Assembly (NCBI GenBank): GCA_021432635.1
Contig: MU270015.1
Span: 257,085-321,084 of the forward strand
Source: Thozetella sp. PMI_491
Taxonomy: Eukaryota > Ascomycota > Sordariomycetes > Chaetosphaeriales > Chaetosphaeriaceae
Direction of reading: 5' to 3'
Length of the DNA: 64,000 nt
A program made the translations under genes and the position numbers. The notes under the pieces were generated by a model that saw only the letters and a list, made by a program, of their open reading frames with translations, had not been told where the DNA came from and did not search any database. Of this stretch, positions 43,998 through 56,414 are shown piece after piece (the first letter of the stretch is position 1; each line of letters begins with the position of its first letter).

Positions 43998-45089
43998 ATG
44001 CTCCGCGTCGTAAGAAGATTAGGTGGACAGCATTGCCCTAGGCTATTGACCTCCCATAAACGCATACCTGCACACACATCATTCCTCCCGACAGCAACAG
44101 TGACACAGAGAGAAATCTACCGGACAGTGACAGATACCGCCGGACAAGCTAGACGGAACTATTGCGTAAGCGGATTACACAGTATACGCAACGCCATGGC
44201 AGCTTCAGTAACCACACATGGTGATCACTTCTTTGACGCAGATGGAATACGTTTTCACTATCTCGTTCGTGGCACTGGGCCACTCATCATCGTCCAGTCG
44301 GTTGGCTGGGGACTACCCGGAGGATATCTCTGGAATGGAATGGGACCCCATTTGGAAGCGAAATATACGGTGCTTTACTTCGAGCCGCGCGGCAACGGCG
44401 AATCAAGCAAACCGGCGGACTCATCAACCATGACTGCCAAAACGATGACCGAGGATCTCGAACACCTACGCAAACACCTCAAGCTCGATGTTCTGCCTGT
44501 GCTCCTTGGCGGTTCCCACGCTGGCGGCATTGCCTTGCGGTACGCCGAGCTCTACCCTTCGCGTGTTGCGAGGCTCGTCTTGGTGGCGCCGCAGCTCATG
44601 GATGAACCACCCAATACCAACTTCCAGGACTGGTTCAATGCGCGAAAGGATAACCCGGAATATGCACCTTCCATCGCTGCCCTTGGTAAACTGAAGGATT
44701 CCGGACCTCCCTCGACGGATGAGGAGTTCAGAGAATTCACGGATGCCGCTATGACATGGTGGTTTTCCGACCCGCTCAAGGCCGACATCCTCCGCCAGCA
44801 CATCGCCGCAGGGCCGACGCTTCCGGGCTTTTACGCCTTCCAGACCAATAGTCACGACAGGAAGCCCGAGAATAGCCTACCGCACATCGCTGAGGCAGGC
44901 AAGGTTGAAGCGAAGACTCTAGTTGTGTGGGGGGAGGAGGACGCGATCCTTAGTGTTAAGGCAGGTCATCTATTGGCGGAAGGCATTCGCGACTCGAAGT
45001 TGGTGGTTATCCCCGGTGTTGGTCACTTCCCGTACATCGAGAATCCTGGCGTGTTCTGGGCTGAGCTTGAAATGTTTCTAAGTTCTTGA
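43998..45089 (+). CDS. Alpha/beta hydrolase (proline iminopeptidase-like)
   Basis: Intronless frame of 363 residues, or 297 if translation starts at the internal ATG at 44196, where the conserved fold begins. The nucleophile elbow is GGSHAGG (S173 in the long form), the acid lies in GEEDAIL and the His in GVGHFPYIENP. FEPRGNGESSKP is the oxyanion-side motif of the iminopeptidase/haloperoxidase-like group. The extra N-terminal 66 residues are Arg-rich, which would suit a mitochondrial presequence if they are translated. Members hydrolyse N-terminal prolyl peptides, esters or lactones; the substrate here is unknown. Confidence 0.87.
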   Translation: MLRVVRRLGGQHCPRLLTSHKRIPAHTSFLPTATVTQREIYRTVTDTAGQARRNYCVSGLHSIRNAMAASVTTHGDHFFDADGIRFHYLVRGTGPLIIVQSVGWGLPGGYLWNGMGPHLEAKYTVLYFEPRGNGESSKPADSSTMTAKTMTEDLEHLRKHLKLDVLPVLLGGSHAGGIALRYAELYPSRVARLVLVAPQLMDEPPNTNFQDWFNARKDNPEYAPSIAALGKLKDSGPPSTDEEFREFTDAAMTWWFSDPLKADILRQHIAAGPTLPGFYAFQTNSHDRKPENSLPHIAEAGKVEAKTLVVWGEEDAILSVKAGHLLAEGIRDSKLVVIPGVGHFPYIENPGVFWAELEMFLSS

Positions 45090-46888
45090 CATTGCCTTTG
45101 ACAACACGCAATCTGTTCATTATGTTGCAATCCAATCTCCCGTGTTGATTCTTCGCTTGCTAATGTGTCATATGATAATCATGATATGATCTAGAAGTTA
45201 ACACTTGTATTGTACAAGGTATAGTTAATATCTCCGGTAACTAGGGCCTTCACCACCAGCATGCTCTCGTGTTATTTTCGTAGGCAAAAGTGGCTGCACC
45301 AGATGCATATCTGACATAGTCAGAATAAACCAATGCCTAAATAGATGTTCCTCGAAGAGATAGTTCAATCCCTTCGCCTCAAATGGCATTGACTGGGGTG
45401 CAAGGCGTGCAACGCGAATTCGTCGCTGCTGGAGAAGAAGAAAAAAACATGGAAAGGGGTCTGACACACTTGGTCAATATTGGAGGCAATCGTTTGTACA
45501 AATAAATTGAATCTGAGTGACTGGTGAATTTTCGACTTTCCACTCTGGCTGCAGAAATCTCGGACCTCTTAACCGATGGGACAACAAGGCCCATGAGTGC
45601 CCTTGCATCGGGGGGGACCACTCGGCGCCTTGTGCAATTCCACTCATGTAAAAAGGCTAGACACATAGTGCACTAACACATTTGTGTCATGTAAGCTAGG
45701 TGTCAGACCCAAGCTTTGCCCTTCAAAATCGAATTTACCCGAGACCATTCGAGTAAAGGCTACCGAGCAGTTAGCTAACTCCGATAAACCACAAGTTGAC
45801 CTGTCAGCACCAGCATGGCATCGATTCCTAGATGATAATACTACGAGGCTCTTATAGCGTAGTAAACTTCGGACCTGTATAGTCTGGCAAGTAGAATAAA
45901 CTTACGAGGGAGTATACTCGACGGCAGCCACCGTCGCTAGGTAAGTTCGGCTCTAGAAGCCTGAGAAGCTGATGGTACAAACTCATGCGTCAGCTGCTCG
46001 GTATCATAGTTGCGGCTACCACCGTCAACGGGGCATCCTTATAGAATATAACCTATTAACTTATAAGTGTTTAGTAAAGAGCCTATTAACGTTTATACTG
46101 TAATTACAAAATTATTAAGGGTTCCGTTTAGTAGGGGTTCTCTAGGGAAGGTCGCTTAAGCCTAGCTTTAGGGCTTGGCATTTTAACCTTGAGTGGAGGT
46201 AGGGTGCGGGGGAAAGTCTCACAGACAACCCCACCAAACCCAAGCCGTTGTATTTCGTCCCCTCCCCTCCGTCCAATTCCAGGTCCAACAACACACATCA
46301 TCTTGTGATTCTGCTTTCTTGCGAGAGGGGATTAGAAGCGCTCTGCCGCCTCGGCCAATCCACGCTCTCAAGTACGCTCTTCTGCCCACTTTTCCCAGCT
46401 CCCCGTGCTTCTGCTCCACTCGCCTCGCTATTTAGCTGGTGTACGGCGTATGTGGGTGGTCGCAGTCCTCCAGGGCAGAGCCGCACAAAGATCGCTTGCG
46501 AACCATTTAAGGCAACCACAATCTCGACCACGGTGGAGCAGCCTGCGAACTATTTAAGGCAACCACAATCTCGAACACGGTGGAGCAGCCTGCGAACCCC
46601 GGCCGCACCCCCCCGAGTCTTCACTTCTACCTTCATCTTTTGAGCCGCATTGTCACCCGCGCCCCGGTTTTCTGCCCCAACGTGCGCAGCGCCCAACCCC
46701 TGTGGATTGATTTTGGTAATCACGTGCGGGAGGAACCTAGCTCGATTCCCGGCTGCCCACTATACCATACATTCTATACGCTATCTCTTTCCGTGCGGCT
46801 GTCCCACACTGGCTTAGTCTCCATTGGTGACAAACAAGCGAACTCTTCACAATTGCAGCACCGTCGATATTACTGGGGAGTGACGAGG
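45090..46888. other. Long A+T-rich intergenic stretch with a 5' leader at its right end
   Basis: No gene supported. Small frames near 45225-45666 have no domain. The last 600 bp are CT-rich, contain a 47-bp tandem duplication and probably supply the promoter and leader of the zinc-finger gene. Confidence 0.45.
46498..46597. repeat. 47-bp direct tandem duplication
   Basis: A unit beginning GCGAAC and containing ATTTAAGGCAACCACAATCT occurs at 46498-46544 and again at 46545-46591 with two or three differences, and the first six bases repeat a third time at 46592. It lies upstream of the zinc-finger gene, or inside its extended open frame. Confidence 0.92.
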
Positions 46889-47962
46889 ATGGTATCAGCA
46901 TCTGATCCGCCCTCCGCCGCGGACAGCATGCCCAACAGCAGCTGTCCACCTGGGAGTAACGAATTCCACGTTCCAGACCTACCGAAGCCAACTGGGAAAA
47001 AAAGACCTAATTGGCATGACGGATACGGAGACCCAGATGATCCACCGCGCCCCGGTCCCAAGATGCCGAAAACAGGTAGTTCTTGTGAAGGACCGAAGTT
47101 TTTCGCCTGCCCTTTTTGGAAGCTCGATCCTGACAAGCATCATGACTGCTACGCCAAAAAGCTGTTTTCCATCTCACGTGTGAAGCAACATCTACGTAGG
47201 AAGCATACTCCAGATTTCTACTGCGAGACCTGTCTTGCTATTTTCGCCGACAACGAAAAGCACAAGAGACATGTGAGGACTGCAACATGTACTTGGGACG
47301 TACACGCAAGGCTGGAAGGCATTTCGCATGAACAACGCCGGGAAGTTTTTCGGAAATCGAAACAAGCCCTATCGGACTTCGAGAAGTGGTTCAAAGTCTG
47401 GGATACCCTTTTCCCAGATTATCCTCGACCATCCTCGGCATATATAGACCCCGGCATCTCTAAAGATCTCTGCCTGTTTCAAGAGTTCTCACAACGCCGT
47501 GGTTCTACTCTTTTGGCCGAGGAGTTGCAAAATTCGGGATTCGTCATGATAAATAGCCCAGGAAGTCGGGAAAGGTTTGAGGAAACAATCGCTCGCAGTC
47601 AAAACCAGCTATTCCAGGATTGGCTACGGAACCGAAGCATACCAAACCAGGCAGTAGCATCTTTAATGCGGACTAGAAGCCATGATTCGCCACAAGTTGT
47701 AACCCTCACAAATCCAATTATCGATGACACTGGGGAACTCCGGACTGAGACAACAAATTCCCACACGGGAGCTAGTGACGCCCTGTCTGTCATGCCAAGG
47801 ATACACCCTACACAGACCCACAGGTTTACAAACGAGCCTACTGGCCCACAAATTCGCAGCACTTCGGAACAGCCGTTTGAACTTGTGGGTGAGGCTCTTG
47901 GCCCTGATGTGCTTGATTTCGACTGGGCGGAGGATATTCCATTGCTAAATTTTGATACATAA
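46889..47962 (+). CDS. C2H2-like zinc-finger protein
   Basis: A 357-residue frame from the ATG at 46889; the frame is open further up to 46580, but that part is low in recognisable sequence and holds the tandem repeat, so the later start is preferred. The centre has paired C/H segments (FFACPFWKLDP...RVKQHLRRKH...YCETCLAIFADNEKHKRH), a fungal variant of adjacent C2H2-type fingers that begins with a CPF motif. The N-terminus is Pro/Ser-rich with a basic KKRPNWHDG stretch; the C-terminus is acidic (DFDWAEDIPLLNFD) and could be an activation segment. Nuclear DNA-binding is likely by family, though no target is known. Confidence 0.78.
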   Translation: MVSASDPPSAADSMPNSSCPPGSNEFHVPDLPKPTGKKRPNWHDGYGDPDDPPRPGPKMPKTGSSCEGPKFFACPFWKLDPDKHHDCYAKKLFSISRVKQHLRRKHTPDFYCETCLAIFADNEKHKRHVRTATCTWDVHARLEGISHEQRREVFRKSKQALSDFEKWFKVWDTLFPDYPRPSSAYIDPGISKDLCLFQEFSQRRGSTLLAEELQNSGFVMINSPGSRERFEETIARSQNQLFQDWLRNRSIPNQAVASLMRTRSHDSPQVVTLTNPIIDDTGELRTETTNSHTGASDALSVMPRIHPTQTHRFTNEPTGPQIRSTSEQPFELVGEALGPDVLDFDWAEDIPLLNFDT

Positions 47963-49117
47963 GATCACTTCCGACCTCGTATATTTGACAACTGTTTCAC
48001 TCTAAAATGCTACTCTAGGAATTGCGTGGGCATTGTAATGTACTGTAAAGTACGATAACTATGTAAAATACTCTTGTTATCACGCATAGTAGCTTTCGCC
48101 GACAGGTTCACTGCAATTTTCAAATTTCTCTGGGGCTCCATGAATTTACAACTAGTCTCGCCCTAAGACAGTTTAAGCTCTATCTTAATAACACTGTACG
48201 ATATCTAGATCTGTGAGTATACTGACTCGACATCCAGAGTAAACATATATCTAGACCGTTGACAAAGCCTCCAACTATTTCCTTAAACAAAAGTACATTA
48301 ATTTTTCTTTAACGTACTTCACAGCCGTGCGCCGACCCCATAGATAACCCTGAATTTCCAGGGTTATCTATTGGGTGGGGCGCTTGCTTGTGAAGTACGT
48401 TAGTTCATTAGCAAAGCACTCTCAACATAGGAAGTAAGAAACAGGAAAGAAATAACAAACTGTAGGTTACTATTTCCACCGCTAAGCTCAATATTTCACC
48501 CGTTGCGTTAATAATCCTCTTATCCGCGATTAGTATAGTAGATTATGTTATGTTTAGGAGTATCGCGTGGATACCGCCTACAAGCCCAGGCTTGTAGCAA
48601 CATTTAACACGCCCCTTTCCTTATCATTCACGATCAAGTTCGAAGACGAGGCAGGAACCGCAAGGTCGAGCGTCCGGTCGACCTATAGTGACCACCGAGA
48701 GATAATCAATATATAGAGGCTCAGTGACAGGTATTCTCGGAGAGTAAGACCTATGAACCAGGGCAGCTAGGCCAAGAATACAGGGCAGTTAGGAGCACAC
48801 GGAGCTTGCGCGATGTTTGATATATAAATTATGCAAGAACCCATCCCTGCCCCAACAGCTTGCCAGCACCGGCCGACCTTTTGTACAGCGGTTCGACAAG
48901 GGTCAATTTAAGAGACTTGGATTTTATAGGTATAGTCCTCGCTTCCCGACGAGAGTCGGCGAGTTGAAGAACTTATGCCCTTAAGCTACGAGATGAGGAG
49001 ACCGAGAGTAAAAACAAATGTGAATACCCTAAATTGGGACATCGACTGGAACCACCTCTCACCAATACGTAACTGCGACGTTGAAAGACAGAGGCTCGAA
49101 ACTGGGGCCGCTCTTAT
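47963..49117. other. A+T-rich spacer containing a hairpin element
   Basis: No gene recognised. It carries the 93-bp inverted-repeat element listed separately and resembles decayed repeat DNA. Confidence 0.5.
48310..48402. mobile_element. 93-bp imperfect palindrome (MITE-like hairpin)
   Basis: The outer 14 bases (TAACGTACTTCACA, 48310-48323) are exactly inverted at 48389-48402, and the inner 13 bases (ATAGATAACCCTG, 48340-48352) at 48359-48371, leaving a six-base loop. The arms between are partly paired. It codes for nothing. Size, terminal match and A+T-rich setting suggest a short foldback or MITE-type element; target duplications are unclear because TA is itself palindromic. Confidence 0.75.
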
Positions 49118-51017
49118 CTACATGTTTGCCTGGGTCAACTTAGCCTCTCCAACGCTTCCAAGTCTATACTTTTCCCTAAGTTCGCTTTCGCTCAAACCAA
49201 GTGGATGCGCTGGCATATCTCCTACCTCGGCCATTTTGGCTTCCAACAGCCTCACCATTCTTTCCCTTACTTCCGCCAATGGCGGCGCACCGTTCTTTCC
49301 CTCGGATTTGTCCTTCTCCCACAGGTTGAATAGTTCCATCGGATCGTTGTCGCAGTCAAAAAGCTCCCACTCCTGGTCCTCGCCGCCCCGGTTCGCACCA
49401 GGGATGTTGTAGCCCATATTATACCAAAATATCAGTTTCCAGCGCTTATCGCGGATGCCATAGTGGGCATAGGCGTTATTATTCCCGTCCTTGTGCATCC
49501 AGTACCTGTGATATGCCACCTGATCCGGTGACTGAGGCGGAGCTGTTCCTCGCAGATTTGCTAGAAAGCTATCACCTTGATAGTGCCGAGGGACAGGGAC
49601 CCCAGCGAGCTCAAGCCAAGTTGGCGCAAAATCAACGTTTTGGACGATATCGTTGCATACCGTCCCGGGGGGATATCAGGTCCACGGGCTAGAAACGGCA
49701 TCTGGAAGGATTCCTCGTACAGAAAACGTTTGTCGTACCAGCCGTGCTCGCTTGTTTCAAGCGTTAGCAAGAATATAAAAAGTCCAAGGATAACAGACAC
49801 ACACCCTAGGAAGTATCCCTGGTCAGAGGTATAGCAGATCAAGGTATTATCTGCTAGACCTTCTTTATCCAACCAGTCCAAGATACGGCCGACATTGTCA
49901 TCGATTGCTCTAAATCAGTATGGTTAGCTTAATCCCTTGGATAGTATGCCTGCCATAAGCAACTCACTGAACGCATCTCAAATATCTCTGCATGAAGCGT
50001 TGATATTTAAAGCGACCTAGCTCATGCTGGGTTTTGAAAGTGAATTTTTCGCCCGTGACAGCGTCTACTAGTGGAGCCATGGTGCTTGGATCGTCGGGAA
50101 ATGGGATGATGCGGTGTCCTGCCTCCCCAGAAGCCCCTGGCCCAATGTTCCTGCGCTTACCGACGCCTTGGAGGTCACCGTAAGGAGGCTGGACAAGCCC
50201 GAGGTTAGCGTACGTCATATTGATCTTGATACGCATGTTTGCTGCCGCCGCCGCCTGGGCTCTATTTTTATAGTCGTCGTCGAATGTATCCGGCACCTTG
50301 ATCTGCTCTCTGTAGAGATGCTCATACCGAGGATGTGGATCCCAGGGGGCGTGGGGAGCCTTATGGTGGCTCATGACTAGGAAGGGCTTCCCAGCTGATT
50401 TGGCTTCGGCCATGAACTCGATGGTCTTGTCGGTGACGATATCTGTCGTGTATCCAGACTCCCAAGCTGACCCTTCAGGAGTGATAAACTCTGGGTCGAA
50501 GTACGTCCCATGGTTACGCAAGACTGCCCAGTCGTCGAAACCGCTTGGCTCATGATCCTTACCTTCGCCAAGATGCCACTTACCGAAAATACCGGTTGTA
50601 TATCCTCCATAAGCGCGAATATGGTTGGCGACGTTGGGATAACGGGTGTCAATCTTGGACGCGAGAGTATGGACAAGGTTCAAGTGGTTGTGGACACCGG
50701 TCAGGATAGTTGCTCGTGAAGGCGTGCAGACTAGCGAGTTGAATAAGTAAGCGGAGGCCAAGAAATATCACAGTTGAACCAAAGAGCCACTGCATACTTG
50801 AGTTGGTCACATAACAATGATCTAGCCTCACCCCTTCCTTGGCGATTCTGTCAAGGTTTGGAGTGTTATTAATACCATGGCCATAGCAGCTGATTGCTTT
50901 GGCTGCATGATCATCCCTAACACAGGATATCAGCAAGTAACGACTAGAGGGGCCACGCCTTGGCGCATGTGTAGCTTACGCCATGATGAAGATGATATTG
51001 GGTTTTGAAGCAACCAT
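49118..51017 (-). pseudogene. Type I sulfatase gene with a one-base frameshift
   Basis: Five exons (51017-50980, 50916-50798, 50730-49968, 49909-49805, 49750-49118) would encode about 552 residues. ADDHAAKAISCYG holds the metal-binding Asp pair and CTPSRA the formylglycine-forming Cys, split across an intron boundary; GKWHLG and TSDQGYFLGEHGWYDK are further active-site blocks. In the last exon the frame shifts at a run of six G on the plus strand (about 49675-49680; C on the coding strand): seven would restore it. Downstream the family sequence continues normally to QANM, so this is either a recent mutation or an assembly error. The family removes sulfate esters; the substrate is unknown. Confidence 0.85.
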
Positions 51018-52461
51018 TGTGCTAAACGGTAACCGAGCAGCCAGGATCTAGAGAGGAGAGGTATGACGAATTGACTGACTTTGGTAGGCATCTATAAATT
51101 CCGATCCACGAGGATGGGTGGCGCTTCATCAATAGGCGAAGTCCCTATATGAACACTCCGATTTCGGGGGTAAGCCAAAAAAAAAGCTGATGGACATCCC
51201 CATTTTCAGGGGGGTGTAGGACGGAAACCCGGCTCCCTGGAGACGATGTGGGACAAATGACGAAACGGGCGGACGAGGCATGGCGGCCCCGCAGGAGTGA
51301 TTCCATCGGTAATAACGCTCTTGGTCGTAACTAGGGGTTAGCGAATTTGGTTTATGGAGATTCTGATCTGCTTAGTGCCTCTATGCTGGCCTACTGACGG
51401 ACGAGAAAATTGCGTGGGGAAGACGAGGGCGCAGGTGCCAGTGAATTCAAAACATGGAACCTACACATCTTCTTCTTCTTTAATTAACCAGCCAGTTTTC
51501 ATTCAAGGCTCAAGGATCGACGCAATTACTACATAGTATTTGGAGATCCGCTAGTGATTGCTCGTTTGTGTTAGTTAGTCTCAACCTCTTTCCTTAACTA
51601 GGCTTAACTTTTCCGACTGCCGGAGCTGGCTATTACCGAAAGCCCACATGGAAGCCGACTACCGACACCGATACCCGGTATCGACACCCGAGAAGCTTCC
51701 GAGTCCCTATGTTGAAAGGAAAACCTCATTAGTATCCTCCAGTTCTGAAAAGACTCTTAGGCTATATGTTTGGAGAATGGAATTCAGTAGCTCACTACTA
51801 AAGCCTAGTTTGATCCTTGAGACTGCGAGAGTTTGTGGTATTACGTCCCTGGCACCTAGATGTAAGCAAACTCTAGCCTTGACCAGATTTTTTGTGAAGA
51901 ACCGTGCCACCCTAGGAGTAACCCCCTCTCTCCACCGGAAATAATTCTCTCAGGATTGGAGTGTAGGTGGAGTGCCTTGCTTCGGTTACCGGGAATATCG
52001 AGAGTAGTAGTTCAAGAAAAAGGCTGGTCTAATCACCCCTGTTATTGGGGTAACTAGTGAGGAACAGGTCATATGTAACTACCATGTAGCTAACCGGAAA
52101 TATCCCCGTATGGTATGAGCAGTCCGAGCGAGCCCGGAGTCACTAGGAGCAGTTCCAAGGATAGTTGACCCCATTGAGCGCGGGGTACTCTCCACAGGAC
52201 ATGGTGCGTCCCACCCAGATGGAGCCTCGTGCCACATTCAACAGGAATGAACGGATAGAGACGGTCTCCTCGGCCGGGGATGAGGCGGTGGATACTTGGA
52301 GAGTTGGAGAAGGCAAGGAGTGTTCTGACTGCATGTGTACAAAAGGGGTTTGATCCGGTCCCGGCCACCGACTGTCAATTCTGTCACCTTTGTTCGATCT
52401 TCTATGCCACTTAGGGTTTGCTACGTACCCTCTCAGCGTTACACGCAAGAAAATCGTCATT
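51018..52461. other. Intergenic, no gene
   Basis: Between divergent genes. Short frames near 51648-51944 and 52090-52460 show no domain. An A-run lies near 51177-51185. Confidence 0.45.
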
Positions 52462-54608
52462 ATGGCTCACGGACAGAGGCAAAACTTGGAAGCAATTCTG
52501 GCGGAAACGGACGCCAAGACGCTCGAGGATCCTATCCACCTCGAAAAACAAGACGCCTTTGCAGCAGACGAAGCGGAGCACAACCTTACACTCAGAAATG
52601 CAATAAAAGTATATTACAAAGCAATTCTTTGGTCTGCGACATTGTCCATGGCCTTGGTGATGGAATCTTATGGTAGGTTTATGCCTTAGAGCGCTACCTG
52701 GGCAACACAAACTTACTGCTTGTCTATAGTACTTCAAGTCATGGCTGCCTTCAACGCCCAACCGGCTTTCCAGCAGACGTTTGGAGTCCCCCTTCCGAAC
52801 GGAAAATACCAGCTAGAAGCCAAGTGGCAGGTTGCACTGGCCAATGCGAGCAAGATTGGTATCATTCTCGGTCTCTTCGTCAGTAGTGACGCTTTCCTGA
52901 GATCTCAAACCCAGTGCTGATACTCTAATGGCTTAGACCAATGGCATCATGATCGACCGGTATGGCTGCAAGAGGGTTATGTTAGTGGCGCTGTTTATCT
53001 TCATCTGCCTCAATTTTATGATTTTCTTTGCAAGCCGAGTTGAGGTGCTCTTTGCTGCAGAACTACTACTCGGCCTCCCCCTTGGCGTCTTCAAGTAAGC
53101 CACTGCTGCCATCTTGCTGACATGAGGAAAACGGTGTAACCATTGACTGTTCCTTAGCACATTGGCATCGGTCTATGCAACCGAAGTTTGTCCCACAGCG
53201 CTTCGAGGTGTGATGACTGCTTATGTCAACTTGTGCTGGGTCATTGGCCATCTAATCGGTGCTGGTGTCTTGCAAGGCATGGGCACTCGCACTGATCAAT
53301 GGGGCTTTCGGTCAGTCCTCTGATTATGTGGCTCTAGGAAACTCTCTAACCCGTTCCTAGAATACCCTTTGCGATTCAGTGGATGTGGCCGGTGCCGCTG
53401 TTCTTTGTACGTGTTTCCCCAGTCCAACCTGCTGGGTGCACCCCAGAATAACCCTGGGTCTCTAATTCAACACCTCTCAGATTATCTTTTGGGCCCCAGA
53501 ATCGCCATGGTGGCTGGTTCGAAAGGATCGTTTTGAGGAGGCTGAAAAGTCCCTGGACCGACTTTCCACACCTAGTCCAATGGTGAAAAATCACGAGGTG
53601 CGTGTTTCTAAACATACCTCTTTGATGTCGAACACAGCGTACTCATCTGCCCAAAGATGGTTGCTCTCATGCGCCGGACCGTCGAGTTTGAGCGCGTCAG
53701 TCGCATTGGTGCATCTTACTCTCAGTGCTTCAACAAGGGAAATGGCAGCCTTCGTCGTCTTGAGATTTGCGCCCTGGGCTATTCGACACATACTTGGGGT
53801 GGATTTATTTTACAGAACTATGTGACGTATTTCTGTGTGCCATCTCTACCTTGTCTTCTCCGATGAATCGTTGACTAACGTAAGATTGCCAGTCACGTCT
53901 GCGGGACTCGCTACCACAGACTCTTACAAACTTTCTCTGGGGTGCTATGGCATCGCATTTGTTGGAACAACCCTCTGTTTCTACATGCAAGGCTCTGTTG
54001 GGCGGAGGTCTCCATTCTTGTGGGGGTACACTTTTATGACGGGATGTATGTGGGCTATCGGTGGAATGGCCTTCGCAGATGGCTCCAATATGAAATGGGG
54101 CCAGGCAGTAAGTGTCTAATGTTGTGAGATTCACAAAGCTTTCGTTACTAACCTCCCCAAAAGGGGCTGCTCCTTGCATGGTTTGCCGCGTACGGCTTGA
54201 CAGTTGGCCCTATTCCGTACATTTTTGCTGCGGAGATGCCAGCGGTAAAGCTCCGAAGCAAGACGCTAAATCTCTCTCGCATCTTCTATTACTGCTGCGA
54301 TATTGTGAATGGTGTCGTGGCGCCATATGCCATTGTAAGACGTCCGTGGAAAACCGGCATATCGAGATCTATACTGACAATTGTTCTAGAATCCGACGGC
54401 ATGGAATCTGCAAGGAAAAGCAGCCTTAATTACTGCATCAATGTCCACTCTCCTTATTATATGGGCGTATTTCCGTCTTCCGGAGACAAACGGGAAAACA
54501 TACGAAGAGCTTGACTTGTTATTTGAGGAAGGAGTCCCAGCCAGGGACTTCAAGGATTATGACACTGCTGAGCTCAAGAGGCGCGCTATTGAGAAGATGC
54601 AGGGGTAG
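52462..54608 (+). CDS. MFS sugar transporter (alpha-glucoside/maltose permease-like)
   Basis: Ten exons (52462-52672, 52730-52878, 52937-53094, 53158-53310, 53361-53406, 53481-53597, 53657-53834, 53893-54107, 54164-54334, 54390-54608) give 538 residues with frame kept throughout. Sugar-porter marks are IDRYGCKR after TM2, PESPWWLVRKDR at the end of TM6, and LPETNGKTYEELDLLFEEG at the C-terminus. The cytosolic N-terminal stretch and the length fit maltose-type H+ symporters of the plasma membrane. The donor after exon 2 (GTCAGT) is weak but is the only one that gives the conserved frame. It is divergently placed from the sulfatase gene, which might hint at uptake of a desulfated sugar (inference). 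Confidence 0.88.
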
Positions 54609-56414
54609 TTTGGGGGCGCTTGTGAATCTTCAGTCCCTGGATTCTTTTTGTCGCCAATGTATCTGCATCATTGCTAATCTTAGCTATCCCCTTAGCCCTA
54701 GCTAGCTGCCATAGTATATCAACTGGGATGGATTCGGAGCGCAGCTAACAAGAGCCAACTACGATTGCAGCCTTAGCAGGCTATTCTTAACGCAAGGGCG
54801 AAGCTGTCTCCGAATGCTTAAACCAGCCATGATTCAACTCATGGGTCAACGCGGCGTGAACCTTTGGTCGGACCTTAAATAGGTTCATCGCGGAGGCGCC
54901 TAGAAACCTCAGGTAGTCACTGCGCCGAATACGCCACGCAACCTTGGTTGACAGCTCTGTGATATTACAAGCGCGCGCAGCAGTAATCGCAAGTGTGAGA
55001 AATGATGACCTTTTTCACTGTTCAGAGGATGTAGCGTGTGGCATCCAATTGTGGGTTTTGCTGCGGCTTTCAACTGCGACCGGCTCGGCCAACGACCTCG
55101 AGCAATATATAAACCTTCAATAAGTTTTTAATTCGTACAAGCCGTTATTGGATATTCAGCCTGGTATAGATGACTGCGACAATGATTATTGGATTGAGAA
55201 CGACGAGTGTCTGGCGGATAAATCGGGGATTTAGTTGTGCTGATATACCAGACGTACTGGCTGATCTATACCTCGTTTTTCAGACTACCTCAAGGCCGAG
55301 TACTAGGCCTGTATTATAGCCCAGACGTGCCTCATTTACTTCGGCTTTAAATGCCGATGTAAATTTGTAGGCAGCAACCCCGTTAAGGTAATTGTGCATT
55401 AATCATGCTCGTCTAACCGAAGCTCATATTAACAGATGCTTTTTTTCATCCTTGTGGCTCGCTTTTCCTCCTCTTTCTTCCTTCCTTGCTAGCAGCTGGA
55501 TCCCTGACCACGGTTAGACCTCGATCTTAATCCATAGCGTGGATTTTACCTGTTCTACTTAGCTACTGCCTTGATACGGCTCTGTATCTAGCTTTAAGAT
55601 GACGTACAGCCTACACGAGAGCCGACGAGATCCAGCTGACTGGTCAAGCAAGCATCTATTTCAACCACTCGTTTACTACCCTGTATAGCTATACACTAAC
55701 CTACGCTTTCGACCGTACTCCCGTCGGTCCTATACTAGCTCATACAAGCGTTGTTATTGCAGGCAGACCTTGGGCGACCCCGCTAGATTTCACAGGAATA
55801 GAAACAGCAGAAAGATCAAGGTGACCACGTTGGCGCCAAAGTCCCCCGGATTCCGGTAGCCTCGGAGTTGCATAGATCGACAAGACTGGGGGTGCATGGG
55901 GAAGGTGAGGTTACATGTGTCCCAAAAGGGGACGTGAGTTCTGCTTTTGGGGGTTTCCCCGCACAAACCCTTGATGACGGCTGGGGCCCCCTGAAGGGCC
56001 TGAGTGTAACATGCTTTGTTGACGTTTCAGGGGTCGATCTCCCCACGCTATGGTCGCTACCCCCGCAGGATTAGTGATGGGTGGTATGCCCGTAGACTCC
56101 AATTGTAAATTTGTCACCTATCCTTAGGGTCGTTTGTCACCGAGTCTAGGTGGACGGCAGGAAAGCATCCCATGGAAGCAAGACGGACGCATACGTAAAG
56201 ATAGACAAACAACACCCTAAGAATTCCCTTCCCGTAAACCCCATGGTATCATCCATCCAGCCGTGACAAATGTGGCCCGAATCCAACGGTAACGCCTTAC
56301 GCCGCCTTTCCTTTTCCTCTGCCCCACTTCCCAGTTCCCAAGCCTTAGGCTGCCACACGTGTCTGCCATGTGTAGATCGTCAAGTCCCAAACACGTCGAC
56401 CGGTGAGCACAGAC
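54609..56414. other. A+T-rich spacer, no gene
   Basis: No open frame of interest over 1.8 kb apart from short frames near 55816-56503. Probably decayed repeat DNA. Confidence 0.45.
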
